DNA from: Polynucleobacter tropicus
GTDB lineage: Bacteria; Pseudomonadota; Gammaproteobacteria; Burkholderiales; Burkholderiaceae
NCBI RefSeq assembly: GCF_013307225.1
Contig: NZ_CP028942.1
Location: 806,001 to 870,000 of the forward strand
Direction of reading: 5' to 3'
Length of the DNA stretch: 64,000 bases
The notes beneath the pieces are model-generated. The model searched no databases, had not been told where the DNA came from, and saw nothing but the letters and a program-made list of their open reading frames with translations. The first letter of the stretch is position 1, and each line of letters starts with the position of its first letter. Below are positions 1 through 8,027 of the stretch, piece after piece. The position numbers and the translations under genes were made by a program.

Positions 1-449
1 TTGGCTTGTGCGAGACCCTCAATGCTATTCATTAACAGACTAGAGCCTGGTGACAAAATGACTTTGTCATAGCGTAAGGTTTTGCCTGAGGCTAACTTGA
101 CAGTTTTTTTCTCCGGATCGATGCTGCTAACGCTGTCTTGAACAATCTTGACTCCATGGCGCTTACTGAGATTGTCATAGGGGCTGGTTATATCAGCCAG
201 AGTGCGCGATCCACCAACTACAAGGTTGGATAAGGGGCATGAAATAAATGCGGCATTGGGTTCAATCAAGGTCACATTTGCTGTGTTATTTGAAAAAAGA
301 CGTAGATACTTCGCCGCGGTAGCGCCACCATAGCCACCACCAATCACGAGTATTTCCGCCTTTTGTAAGTTTGCATGGGCTTGGCCAGCAAAGCCTGCCA
401 ATAAGCCTATTCCAGCTGCGCTTTGTCCAATAAAGTGTCGACGATCCAT
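1..449 (-). CDS. fccB: Flavocytochrome c sulfide dehydrogenase flavoprotein subunit (partial, N-terminal part)
   Basis: The 149 visible codons begin with a twin-arginine-type leader (RRHFIG, then a hydrophobic stretch ending near AHA), pointing to periplasmic export with a bound cofactor. An FAD-binding Rossmann motif follows (VIGGGYGGATAAKYL, about residues 36-50). The FISCPLSNLVVGG segment is typical of flavocytochrome c flavoproteins, whose cysteine here covalently holds FAD in characterised members. The family oxidises sulfide or related sulfur compounds and passes electrons to a c-type cytochrome; the cytochrome gene lies 9 bases upstream. The C-terminal part lies beyond the left edge. 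A SoxF-type role is the alternative, and the sox genes at 45.6 kb fit either. Confidence 0.85.
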   Translation of the reverse strand, partial: MDRRHFIGQSAAGIGLLAGFAGQAHANLQKAEILVIGGGYGGATAAKYLRLFSNNTANVTLIEPNAAFISCPLSNLVVGGSRTLADITSPYDNLSKRHGVKIVQDSVSSIDPEKKTVKLASGKTLRYDKVILSPGSSLLMNSIEGLAQA

Positions 450-458
450 GTTGGGCTC

Positions 459-791
459 CTATTTATTTCCCAATTGCTTGGCGATGATTTCGAGTTGCTC
501 ATCGGAGTAACCTTTGGCGAGTTGCGGCATGATGGTGCCTTCGCGAGTGCCAGATTTAAATGCTTTAAGTTGATTCAGAATTTGCTCGCTACTAAGATTG
601 TTAATTAATGGCATACCACCATTAACTACACCTTTTCCATCGGTACCGTGGCAGTTAGCGCAGGTTGCGGCAAGTCCGCGGTGATAAAGATTAGTTGCGT
701 CTGTTGACTGTGCCTGGGTTTGATGAGAGATCAAGAAAAGATTTAAAAAACCCAAAAGGCATAAAGAGAACTTTATTTGTTTCCATTGCAT
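459..791 (-). CDS. Monoheme c-type cytochrome, partner of the sulfide dehydrogenase flavoprotein
   Basis: The product has 110 residues: a signal peptide (about 1-28, ending AQA), one heme-binding motif CANCH at residues 44-48 and a probable axial methionine in GTIMPQ (Met88), so it is a small class I periplasmic cytochrome c. The ATG at 791 is chosen because it starts the hydrophobic leader and has GGAG about nine bases upstream; a longer reading to 866 adds an unlikely N-terminus. It precedes the flavoprotein gene by 9 bases, the expected order for a flavocytochrome c operon, and probably accepts electrons from that FAD subunit. The Allochromatium cytochrome subunit is diheme, so this one-heme form is nearer SoxE-like or reduced FccA proteins. 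Confidence 0.85.
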   Translation of the reverse strand: MQWKQIKFSLCLLGFLNLFLISHQTQAQSTDATNLYHRGLAATCANCHGTDGKGVVNGGMPLINNLSSEQILNQLKAFKSGTREGTIMPQLAKGYSDEQLEIIAKQLGNK

Positions 792-951
792 GAGAACAAT
801 CTCCATTTCTAGTTGGCACCTCAGTTGGAAGGCAGCCTTGTTTAAAGCTTGTACTATCTTAATCAAGAACGAAGCAAATACGAAGAAAACGAAATTCCCT
901 TTTAAGATGGAATTTTTATATATTCATACCCAATCAGGGGTAAACCCATTT

Positions 952-980
952 TTGTCGCTGTAAGCCCATGCGCCTATAAA
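952..980 (+). promoter_or_regulatory. Predicted sigma-70 promoter, start point close to the glycosyltransferase ATG
   Basis: TTGTCG (952-957) and TATAAA (975-980) are separated by 17 bases. Only 8 bases lie between the -10 box and the ATG at 989, and no Shine-Dalgarno sequence is visible, so the mRNA may be leaderless or nearly so. This is inferred from consensus matches only. Confidence 0.45.
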
Positions 981-988
981 CTATAGGT

Positions 989-2722
989 ATGCGCGGTTCA
1001 TTTACCCTCCGATATGCACTATTGACCCTGGTCTTGGCGATATTTGCCTACCTGTACGGTTTGGATAGTCGTTTTGCCCCTAAAAATGGGGATGAGTATC
1101 CCTATATGCATATTGTCAGAATGACCGCGGATTCGGGATCATGGTTGCCACTTCAGTCTGAAATGGACGGCATTAAAAATACCAAGCCACCGCTGATTTT
1201 TTGGCAGGGGATTGCCAGTACCCATTGGGCAAGTCAATGGAGTTTAGAAAACTTACGTTGGCCTAGCGTTCTATATACCGCGCTAACCGCCTTACTGCTT
1301 TTTCTATCTGTTCGCCGCTTTAGTGGAAAAACGCAAACAGGAATACTTGCCGCATTGGTTTGGCTATCTTTTTTTGCAACTTATCGCTATGGCCGACCAT
1401 TTCTAACGGACCCCCCAGAAGTATTTTGGTTAAGTCTGCCATTTTTTGCGCTTCTGTATTGGGGCAAGAGCGCCTTTGAGTCGATACTATTATTCCCGGT
1501 ATTGGCTGGCCTATCCCTTGGGTTTGCCTTATTTGCTAAATCCTTCGCTTATATTGTTCCTGCCGCATTTGCACTGGGCTTGTACTACTGGCATTGGCGT
1601 AAGTGGAGCATTCCCCAAACGCTCATTCGCGATCTATATAAGTTGATACTGCTTGGCATTATTGCGATTGGCATTTTCTCCTTATGGTTTTTCTTAGACC
1701 CTAACCCTGAGGCTGTTTGGCGAGAGTTTGTCTTGGGTGAAAACGCAGGAAAGTTTTCTGCTCGAAGCTCTAGCTATCTTTTGGATTTGGTGCGTGGCGG
1801 TGACAGCATTTGGATGCTAGCACTCACGACGCTTGCCAATGCTGGGCTCTTCATCTTTGTACTGATTGCAACCCTACTGCAGTGCTGGCGTGAAAGACGA
1901 TTCATGTCCACAGAAGAATCATTGTTGTTATTGCTGATTGGAGCTTTTTTCTTAGTATTTAGTTTGCCAAGTCAACGATCTGCTCGCTATCTTCTTCCTG
2001 TGATGCCAGCATTTGCCACTTTGATTGCCATGCATTGGGATCGATTGCCTTTATGGGGATTCCGAATTGCATTGGTCTTGCAGGCAATCGTGCTCGCACT
2101 ATTGTTATGGCTCGGAGTCAATCTTCAAATCTCTACATTAATGGGAGAGTCAGGAGCTTGGCATTACAACCCATTGCACTGGTTTCTCATGGGGTTGAGC
2201 CTATTGCTTGTGATTGCTGGATTGATCCGACGTGAGCAGTGCAAGGCTTTTGCTCTAATGGCTTGTTTTCTGGTTTATGGTGCTTTAACTAGTAGCTTGG
2301 CTCCGCTTGAGGGACAGTTGGGGCGATTTTCCGTAGAAACGATTGAGCGCGTGCAGAGTAAAGATGTATGGATTCCATGCGACTATCGCGCAAAGGATGA
2401 GGAGTATCGATTGCTACTCCCAGGAGCTCAATTGCATGGATATCTTGCTAAAGACGCCAGTGATATAGAGGGCCTCACAAAAACGTATCCAATTGTCGCC
2501 GTTCATGCGCCAATCGGAGCCGCGCCCGCATTATGTGATTCTTGTCAGTTATTGGGTCAACGCATGGAGATGAGGGCGCGTCACTCCGATGAGGAGATTA
2601 AAGAAATGCTGCTTGGAAAAATTGCTGAGCATTTATTTGTGGTCGAATACTTGGTATCTACTCCGGCGGCTAATTCTGTTGCTAGTCCAGGCTTATTGAA
2701 TGTGAAGGATGTTTGCAGATGA
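989..2722 (+). CDS. ArnT/PMT-like membrane glycosyltransferase
   Basis: This 577-residue protein has roughly ten to twelve hydrophobic segments. Its N-terminus is typical of the dolichyl/undecaprenyl-phosphate mannosyltransferase and ArnT superfamily: a first membrane helix, an acidic loop (NGDEYPYM, about 32-39, corresponding to the family's catalytic DE/E motif) and a KPPLIFW segment near residue 67. Such GT-C enzymes move a sugar from a polyprenyl-phosphate carrier to a lipid or protein on the periplasmic face. The C-terminal 130 residues are soluble and contain several cysteines. The stop overlaps the next start by ATGA, and a third membrane protein follows the same way. The acceptor (lipid A, protein or glycan) cannot be read from the sequence. 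Confidence 0.8.
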   Translation: MRGSFTLRYALLTLVLAIFAYLYGLDSRFAPKNGDEYPYMHIVRMTADSGSWLPLQSEMDGIKNTKPPLIFWQGIASTHWASQWSLENLRWPSVLYTALTALLLFLSVRRFSGKTQTGILAALVWLSFFATYRYGRPFLTDPPEVFWLSLPFFALLYWGKSAFESILLFPVLAGLSLGFALFAKSFAYIVPAAFALGLYYWHWRKWSIPQTLIRDLYKLILLGIIAIGIFSLWFFLDPNPEAVWREFVLGENAGKFSARSSSYLLDLVRGGDSIWMLALTTLANAGLFIFVLIATLLQCWRERRFMSTEESLLLLLIGAFFLVFSLPSQRSARYLLPVMPAFATLIAMHWDRLPLWGFRIALVLQAIVLALLLWLGVNLQISTLMGESGAWHYNPLHWFLMGLSLLLVIAGLIRREQCKAFALMACFLVYGALTSSLAPLEGQLGRFSVETIERVQSKDVWIPCDYRAKDEEYRLLLPGAQLHGYLAKDASDIEGLTKTYPIVAVHAPIGAAPALCDSCQLLGQRMEMRARHSDEEIKEMLLGKIAEHLFVVEYLVSTPAANSVASPGLLNVKDVCR

Positions 2723-3990
2723 GTCGTGTACTCGCTTTTTGCTTTTTACTTTTAGCCGCAGTGCTTGGCTTTATTCATATTGATGGTCGGCCATCTTGGG
2801 CGCCGTTTGCTACAAATGAAGGTGCTCATGAAGAGTCTGTGGGCGCATCATTAGATAAAGTTCCAGAATTAAAGCCAGGTGCTATAAAAGGTAAGCATGT
2901 TTCACAATTTACAGTCCAAGGCCCACGCATGGACTGGCTGCCTGATACAGGCGTTGCTTCAGTGCATGCAGCTTCATTAATTGCATTAAAGGATGGCGGT
3001 ATTCGGGCATTTTGGTTTGCGGGTAGTCGCGAAGGCGCCCCAGACGTAGTGATTAACACCGCAGTGCTGGATCCAAAATCAAATACATGGGGTGCGCCAA
3101 CTGTAGTGATGGATAGAGTTGCAGCAGAGAAAGGTCTCTCACGTTATATCGCTAAACTCGGCAATCCTGTGCCAGTGCGACTTCCTGACGGACGTTTACA
3201 ACTGTTCTTTGTAACGGTATCGATTGGCGGTTGGGCTGGTAGCTCAATTTCAACGATATTTTCTGAGGATGAGGGCGCAACATGGTCTCGTCCACAACGT
3301 TTAATTACTTCACCGTTTTTTAATCTCAGTACTTTAGTTAAATCACCAGCAGTAGCATTTACAGACGGTCGCTTAGGTTTGCCTGCATATCACGAATGGA
3401 TTGGTCGCTTTGGTGAATTTTTGAGATTGGATACTGCTCAGGTTCTAGATAAGCGTCGCATGAGTACAGGACGTAGCGCTATACAGCCCGTTATGTTTAT
3501 CAATGATGCTCAAAGTGCGACTGCGCTTTTCAGGCAAACGCGTAGTGCAGGGCAGCCAAAACAAATTCCAGTAAGCGCCACTCAAAATGCAGGCCAATCT
3601 TGGCAATCATTGGGTGATTTAGAAGTTCTAAATCCAAATTCAGCGGTGGCAGGAGTGCTATTGCGAAACGGGACTCAATTACTGGCGCTTAATAATATTG
3701 ATGCAGGGCGTTATCGCCTGGTGTTGATGATGAGTAAGCCCAAGTCAGGTGAATGGCATATTGTAGAAACCATCGAAAACGACGAAGCTTTGCCAGAGCA
3801 AGAACGTAAGGAGTTTTCTTATCCCTATTTGTTAAGCGCCCATGGTGATGATGCGCATCTGGTGTATACCTGGGATCGTAAAAAGATTCGTCATGCTTAT
3901 TTCTCAAGCGCATGGTTGGATCGGGCATATAAGCAGTTACCAAACGCTGTTGAAAGACAATCTGCTGCTGAATCAGGAGAGGCCCAATGA
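2719..3990 (+). CDS. Exported BNR-repeat (sialidase-fold) protein
   Basis: The product (423 residues) starts with one hydrophobic segment (about 1-20), either a signal peptide or membrane anchor. The rest resembles the six-bladed sialidase fold: an Asp-box (SEDEGATWS, near residue 182), a weaker copy (TQNAGQSWQS) and a FRIP-like stretch early on (GIRAFWFAGSREG). In the family such proteins cleave glycosidic bonds or bind glycans. ATG 2719 is preferred over TTG 2713; it overlaps the glycosyltransferase stop (ATGA) and has AAGGA about ten bases upstream. Position between a GT-C glycosyltransferase and a membrane protein suggests work on the same surface sugar. True sialidase activity is unproven; I did not assign the arginine triad. 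Confidence 0.75.
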   Translation: MSRVLAFCFLLLAAVLGFIHIDGRPSWAPFATNEGAHEESVGASLDKVPELKPGAIKGKHVSQFTVQGPRMDWLPDTGVASVHAASLIALKDGGIRAFWFAGSREGAPDVVINTAVLDPKSNTWGAPTVVMDRVAAEKGLSRYIAKLGNPVPVRLPDGRLQLFFVTVSIGGWAGSSISTIFSEDEGATWSRPQRLITSPFFNLSTLVKSPAVAFTDGRLGLPAYHEWIGRFGEFLRLDTAQVLDKRRMSTGRSAIQPVMFINDAQSATALFRQTRSAGQPKQIPVSATQNAGQSWQSLGDLEVLNPNSAVAGVLLRNGTQLLALNNIDAGRYRLVLMMSKPKSGEWHIVETIENDEALPEQERKEFSYPYLLSAHGDDAHLVYTWDRKKIRHAYFSSAWLDRAYKQLPNAVERQSAAESGEAQ

Positions 3991-4610
3991 CAAATAATCT
4001 CATGCAAATAGTCGCCTTGGTGGAGATGTCGATTACATGCTCGGCGTTATTGATTCTGTTGTTTCAAGCCTTTGCTCGTAATGGCATCCCATTCTTTGCA
4101 AAGGGATTGTTCGTTTTAATATTCGCTAATTTATTTTTCTGGCCTCTAGGAATATCGATGGAATTGCCTTTGGCTGCTTACATACGAGGAGTGACTGGAG
4201 ATTTGAGCATTGTGAGCACGCTCTTGCTTTGGAGTGCTTTGCTACCGAATCACCAAGCTACACCCACCCCAATCAAATGGTGTATTGCGATTGTGGCAAT
4301 CATCTTTTATCCATTTGCCTTGGGTGTCAGCATGTTTGATCCTTATGCTTGGGGCTATGGTTCCATTGCCTTTCTAATTGGTGTTCTGATCTTTGCCTTG
4401 ATCTGTGGTTTAGCCGCTTGGACCAAGGGGGTTTGGATTATTGGCTTCGCCATCATTGCATGGAGCTTTCATTGGCATGAGTCAAACAACTTATGGGATT
4501 ACTTATTGGATCCCGCATTAGCAATTTGGGCTCTATTTGCTGCATTGGATGGAATTCGAAAGCAGCGAAAAGAAAAGGCTCGATCTGGATATTTATTCAG
4601 GCCAGGATGA
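3987..4610 (+). CDS. Polytopic membrane protein of unknown function
   Basis: The 207-residue product is almost entirely hydrophobic, with about six predicted membrane helices, a tryptophan-rich stretch near the C-terminus (SFHWHESNNLWDY) and a short basic tail (RKQRKEKAR), which the positive-inside rule would place in the cytoplasm. I do not recognise a named family. The ATG overlaps the stop of the BNR gene (ATGA), so translation is probably coupled, and a strong hairpin terminator follows. It is therefore the last gene of a three-gene unit with a glycosyltransferase and a sialidase-fold protein; a scaffold, carrier or transport role in that unit would be a guess. Confidence 0.7.
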   Translation: MTNNLMQIVALVEMSITCSALLILLFQAFARNGIPFFAKGLFVLIFANLFFWPLGISMELPLAAYIRGVTGDLSIVSTLLLWSALLPNHQATPTPIKWCIAIVAIIFYPFALGVSMFDPYAWGYGSIAFLIGVLIFALICGLAAWTKGVWIIGFAIIAWSFHWHESNNLWDYLLDPALAIWALFAALDGIRKQRKEKARSGYLFRPG

Positions 4611-4630
4611 CTGCATGATTTGTAGCTAAA

Positions 4631-4664
4631 AATAAAGCCAGCTAATTGCTTAGCTGGCTTTATT
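4631..4664. terminator. Bidirectional intrinsic terminator
   Basis: A perfect 15-base-pair stem (AATAAAGCCAGCTAA with its complement) closes on a TTGC loop. It sits between the convergent membrane-protein and Bug genes, is A-rich on one side and T-rich on the other, and can serve both strands. Confidence 0.85.
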
Positions 4665-4681
4665 TGCTAGAGGGACTTGGA

Positions 4682-5671
4682 TTAGTCTGCGTATGCGCCC
4701 GCTTTACGAATCACTGGACCCCATTTATTGATTTCAGCTTCCAAGTGGTCTTTTAAGCCACTCGGAGTTCTTTTGGCTGGTGGCACGATTTCAATATTGG
4801 ACTCGACTAAACGAGCTTTGACTTCAGGATCGTTTAAAGCAACGTTGAGTGCTTTATTGATCTTGCTGATGACGGTTGGAGGTGTGCCTTTAGAAACATA
4901 CATGCCATGCCAAACTTTTACTTCAAAGCCTTTGAGGCCTTGTTCATCCAATGTAGGAACGTTTGGTAGGGCAGGAAGGCGTTTTGGTGTGGTTACGCCA
5001 TAAGTTTTTACGAGGCCATCTTTGATGTATGGAATGGTTTGCGTTGTCTGATCGCACAAGAGGTCAACTTGACCGCCCAAGAGATCAGTTAGCGCAGGAC
5101 CGGTACCTTTATATGGAACAGTTGTGAGTTCTACGCCTTCACGAGACATAAATAAAAGGCCGCACAGCTGTGAAACCGCGCCTGGACCAGCATTTGCCAA
5201 AGTAACCTTCTCTTTGTTGGCCTTGATGTAGGTCTCTAGTTCTTTAAAGTTGTTTGGTGGGAAGTTTTTGCGACCCAAAAGAACCATAGGTACGTCAACC
5301 ACTTGACCGATGTACTCGAAGTCTTTCATTGGATCGAAAGGCAGCTTTTTGTATAAAGCCGGCGCAGTCGCCATACCCATGTGGTGAATGAATACCATGT
5401 AGCCATCTGGAGCAGAGCGGGCTACGCGAGTAGCAGCAATCGTTCCGCCAGCACCAACGGTATTTTCAACAATGACAGATTGACCTAATTCTTTACCCAT
5501 AGGCACCGCAATTAAGCGAGCGACGGCATCAGTAGGTCCGCCTGCGGCGAAAGGAACTACCAAGGTAACTGGTTTATTTGGGTAAACGTCAGCAGCAAAA
5601 ACACCACTAGTTAAGAGTGCGCCTGCAGCGATTGCGCATGCGCTTGTAATAAAGGATTTGCAAAATTTCAT
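4682..5671 (-). CDS. Tripartite tricarboxylate transporter substrate-binding protein (Bug/TctC family)
   Basis: This 329-residue protein has a signal peptide (MKFCKSF to VFAAD, about 1-27) followed by the Bug-family opening YPNKPVTLVVPFAAGGPTD and the downstream VPYKGTGPAL segment. Family members are periplasmic receptors for carboxylates and related small molecules delivered to a TctAB permease. ATG 5671 is chosen over an upstream GTG (5683) because GGTGGGA precedes it and it starts the signal peptide. It lies last in a minus-strand group with CoA hydratase, MmgE/PrpD and CitE-like genes, so its ligand may be the organic acid those enzymes process. No tctA or tctB gene is present in the window. 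Confidence 0.9.
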   Translation of the reverse strand: MKFCKSFITSACAIAAGALLTSGVFAADVYPNKPVTLVVPFAAGGPTDAVARLIAVPMGKELGQSVIVENTVGAGGTIAATRVARSAPDGYMVFIHHMGMATAPALYKKLPFDPMKDFEYIGQVVDVPMVLLGRKNFPPNNFKELETYIKANKEKVTLANAGPGAVSQLCGLLFMSREGVELTTVPYKGTGPALTDLLGGQVDLLCDQTTQTIPYIKDGLVKTYGVTTPKRLPALPNVPTLDEQGLKGFEVKVWHGMYVSKGTPPTVISKINKALNVALNDPEVKARLVESNIEIVPPAKRTPSGLKDHLEAEINKWGPVIRKAGAYAD

Positions 5672-5718
5672 GATTAGTCCCACCGTTTATGTAATTTTTT
5701 GGTACTGCTAAGAGGTGA

Positions 5719-5747
5719 TCATTTTGCCATTTTTTGGCAAAAAAGAG
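5719..5747. promoter_or_regulatory. Inverted-repeat site also found upstream of acs
   Basis: TTTTGCCA and TGGCAAAA flank a short T-tract 50 bases upstream of the Bug gene start. Twenty-three of 26 aligned bases match a site at 57011-57036 in front of acs. There is no U-run after the hairpin in the minus-strand direction, so an operator fits better than a terminator. Confidence 0.45.
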
Positions 5748-5759
5748 GATGCTTCTAAA

Positions 5760-6605
5760 TTAGTGTTTACCAGCAATTGCAAGCGTTCTTTTGGCTAAAA
5801 GTACCACTGGGCGATCAATCATCTTTCCGTCTAATTTCACGGCACCTCCTTTGGAGGTCTTGTCTGCCTCAATCACCCTTTGAGCCCAGTGAATCTCTTC
5901 TTCGGTAGGCATAAAGGCTGTCTGAACAATGGCGACTTGCTTGGGGTGGATACAAAGTTTTGCGCCAAAACCCATGCGTTTGGCTCGCTCAGCGTCATCA
6001 GTAATGCGGGGTAGGTCATCGGTAGATGGTGTAACCCCATCAACCGGAGGGGTAATTTGCGCCAATCGAGAAGCTAGGACGATTTGATAACGCGCTGTTT
6101 GCAGTTCAGTCTCTTGAGAATCACAAATCATGCCAAGGTCGGCTTGCAAATCTAGATTTCCCAAAGCTAGGCGCAAAACTTGATTGGAGTTTGCGATTTC
6201 ATTCAGGTGATGCAAACCAAGGGCTGTTTCAATCATCGGAATAATTGCAGTGTTTGGGAGTATGAGGGCGGCGCCATTAATTTGATCTAAAGATTCGCTC
6301 TTAGGAATCAGGATGCAAGCAACTTGTAACTCTTGCGCCAGAATTAAATCCGCTGAATAAAATTTAGAGCCCGGTGAATTTGTGCGAATCACAAGGCGTT
6401 TCTTTTGCTCATCTGAAAACTGTGGCCAAGTAGACCGAATAGCAGCGCGCGCAGTTTCTTTATCTTCTTCCGCTACCGCATCCTCTAGATCCAATATGAC
6501 GCCACTGGCGCCACTATCTAATGCTTTCAGAAAACGCTCTGGACGTGTGCCAGGAACGAATAAGAAATTAGAGCAAAAACCGAGCGGGGTGTTGAGTGGG
6601 TTCAT
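5760..6605 (-). CDS. HpcH/HpaI-CitE family CoA-ester lyase
   Basis: The 281-residue TIM-barrel protein carries the CitE-family landmarks: FVPGTRPERF, LDLEDAV (38-44, metal/CoA site), RTNSPGS (Arg74), an acidic metal ligand in IPMIETALG (Glu126), the GNLDLQADL loop (149-157) and GAKLCIHPKQV (214-224). Relatives cleave citryl-, malyl- or citramalyl-CoA to acetyl-CoA plus an oxoacid. MNPLNTP at 6605 is the likely start, 23 bases after the PrpD-family stop; a GTG at 6680 would overlap that gene. Its partners (FAS1-type hydratase, MmgE/PrpD) favour citramalyl-CoA or a similar branched C5 substrate, but this is inference. Confidence 0.8.
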   Translation of the reverse strand: MNPLNTPLGFCSNFLFVPGTRPERFLKALDSGASGVILDLEDAVAEEDKETARAAIRSTWPQFSDEQKKRLVIRTNSPGSKFYSADLILAQELQVACILIPKSESLDQINGAALILPNTAIIPMIETALGLHHLNEIANSNQVLRLALGNLDLQADLGMICDSQETELQTARYQIVLASRLAQITPPVDGVTPSTDDLPRITDDAERAKRMGFGAKLCIHPKQVAIVQTAFMPTEEEIHWAQRVIEADKTSKGGAVKLDGKMIDRPVVLLAKRTLAIAGKH

Positions 6606-6628
6606 GTAGGAAGGAATGACTTTTGAAA

Positions 6629-8005
6629 TTAGGTATTTGGTAAGAGATTGCCAATCGATTTTTGTTTGCGAATGTTCCACAAAAGATCGATAGCTTGTTT
6701 CATTTCAGCTGGATTTGCGCCGCCACTAAATGCAGCGAGACGAAGTGCTTTATCGGTGATTTCTGCGCGAGAGAGAGTGTTGCCAGGGTCTCCCTTGGGT
6801 TCATCAACGCGACCATCAAGTACTTGACCATTCTGAAGATGCACTTTTACCTTGCCAATCCAACGTTGTGGGTAGGCGGAATCGACTTCAGGATCCAGAA
6901 TCATGGTGACACGATCGCGGAAAAGGCAAATCGCATCATCATGAAAATGCTGATCGAATTCTTGTAGGCCGGCAAATTGGTAATGCGCGATCAACGCAAG
7001 CACTGTACCCATAGAAAACTTGGACTGATGAACGGTAGCGGGATCTGTCACTGGACCTAGAACATCAATGGCACCTTGGTGAACCAGGGTTTCAACTTTT
7101 GCGATGTCGCTTGGTTTGAGCTTATTCGCAAGCATTACTTGTAACAGAGCATCGGCAGCAGGGTGGGTATGTCGACAAGAGGCGTGATATTTAAAGCTCG
7201 TCTCTGCTAAAGCCCAGCGAGTGCCTAGGCCGTCAACCAGCTTGCTTGGAACTGCATCACTTGACATGCCAGCCGCTAATCCTTGTTTGCCTTCCAAAAT
7301 ATGCTCTGCGCCAGTAAAGCCAGACTTGGCAATGTAAGCAGACATTAAGCCGGTAGAGGCTGCATGGGCGGTATGTAATTGTTTGGAATCAGCAGCGTCT
7401 CGCAAGAATTCCCAAAGGCCGGCAGATTGAGTGCCAGCAGATCCAAAGGCATGCAACATTTGCTCTGGATTGAGTTTAAGTAGTCGCCCAACAGTTGCCG
7501 CAGCAGCAATAGTGCCTGCGGTACCTGTCGTATGAAACACTTTGTAATGCGAACGACCTAAAAATTCACCAACACGAATACCGACTTCATATCCAGCAAC
7601 AGCAGCAACAATCAAATCCTCGCCAGATGCACCAATCGCTTGTGCACAAGCTAGCGCTGGCGGAAACACTACGGTGGCTGGATGAAATACGGAGCCGTTA
7701 TGCACATCATCTTGTTCTGCCACATGGGATGCGGCGGCATTTGCCATTGCCGCTAAAAATGGACTTGATGTTTTGCGAGTGATTAGAATTTCTGAAGGAC
7801 CAGCATGAGAAGCATCAAAGCCGCCCATGTGCTCTGCAAATTGGGTAATCGTTTCAACTGGGCGTGAGCCTTTGCCGGCAATTGCAGAGCCGAACCAGTC
7901 GACCAAAAGATCTTCTGCCCTGGCAATTACATTATCAGGAATGTCAGAAATTTTGAGATTTGCCGCAAACGCAGCTAGCTCACGAGAAAAATGTTCGGTT
8001 GTCAT
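6629..8005 (-). CDS. MmgE/PrpD family protein
   Basis: The 458-residue protein has the two-domain layout of the family. The N-terminal helical domain includes LVDWFGSAIAGKGSRPVE, the HVAEQDDVHNGSVFHPA motif (about residue 95) and GYEVGIRVG. The C-terminal domain carries FKYHASCRHTHPAADAL near residue 273. The family includes 2-methylcitrate dehydratase and cis-aconitate decarboxylase (CadA/Irg1), the enzyme that makes itaconate. Specific activity cannot be read from motifs alone. The gene lies 22 bases after the hydratase gene and 23 bases before the CitE-like gene, so the three are almost surely one transcript. None of the propionate-pathway genes prpB, prpC or acnD is adjacent, which argues against a classical methylcitrate role here. 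Confidence 0.8.
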   Translation of the reverse strand: MTTEHFSRELAAFAANLKISDIPDNVIARAEDLLVDWFGSAIAGKGSRPVETITQFAEHMGGFDASHAGPSEILITRKTSSPFLAAMANAAASHVAEQDDVHNGSVFHPATVVFPPALACAQAIGASGEDLIVAAVAGYEVGIRVGEFLGRSHYKVFHTTGTAGTIAAAATVGRLLKLNPEQMLHAFGSAGTQSAGLWEFLRDAADSKQLHTAHAASTGLMSAYIAKSGFTGAEHILEGKQGLAAGMSSDAVPSKLVDGLGTRWALAETSFKYHASCRHTHPAADALLQVMLANKLKPSDIAKVETLVHQGAIDVLGPVTDPATVHQSKFSMGTVLALIAHYQFAGLQEFDQHFHDDAICLFRDRVTMILDPEVDSAYPQRWIGKVKVHLQNGQVLDGRVDEPKGDPGNTLSRAEITDKALRLAAFSGGANPAEMKQAIDLLWNIRKQKSIGNLLPNT

Positions 8006-8027
8006 GTTCGATTGCTAAATTCGTTTT

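Noticed and set aside
5719..5747. Terminator for the CitE-like gene
   Set aside because: The hairpin lacks a T-run in the minus-strand direction and its sequence recurs before acs, so an operator is favoured.
6606..6680. N-terminal extension of the CitE-like protein from GTG 6680
   Set aside because: It would overlap the MmgE/PrpD gene by 52 bases, and the extra 25 residues lie before the normal family start.
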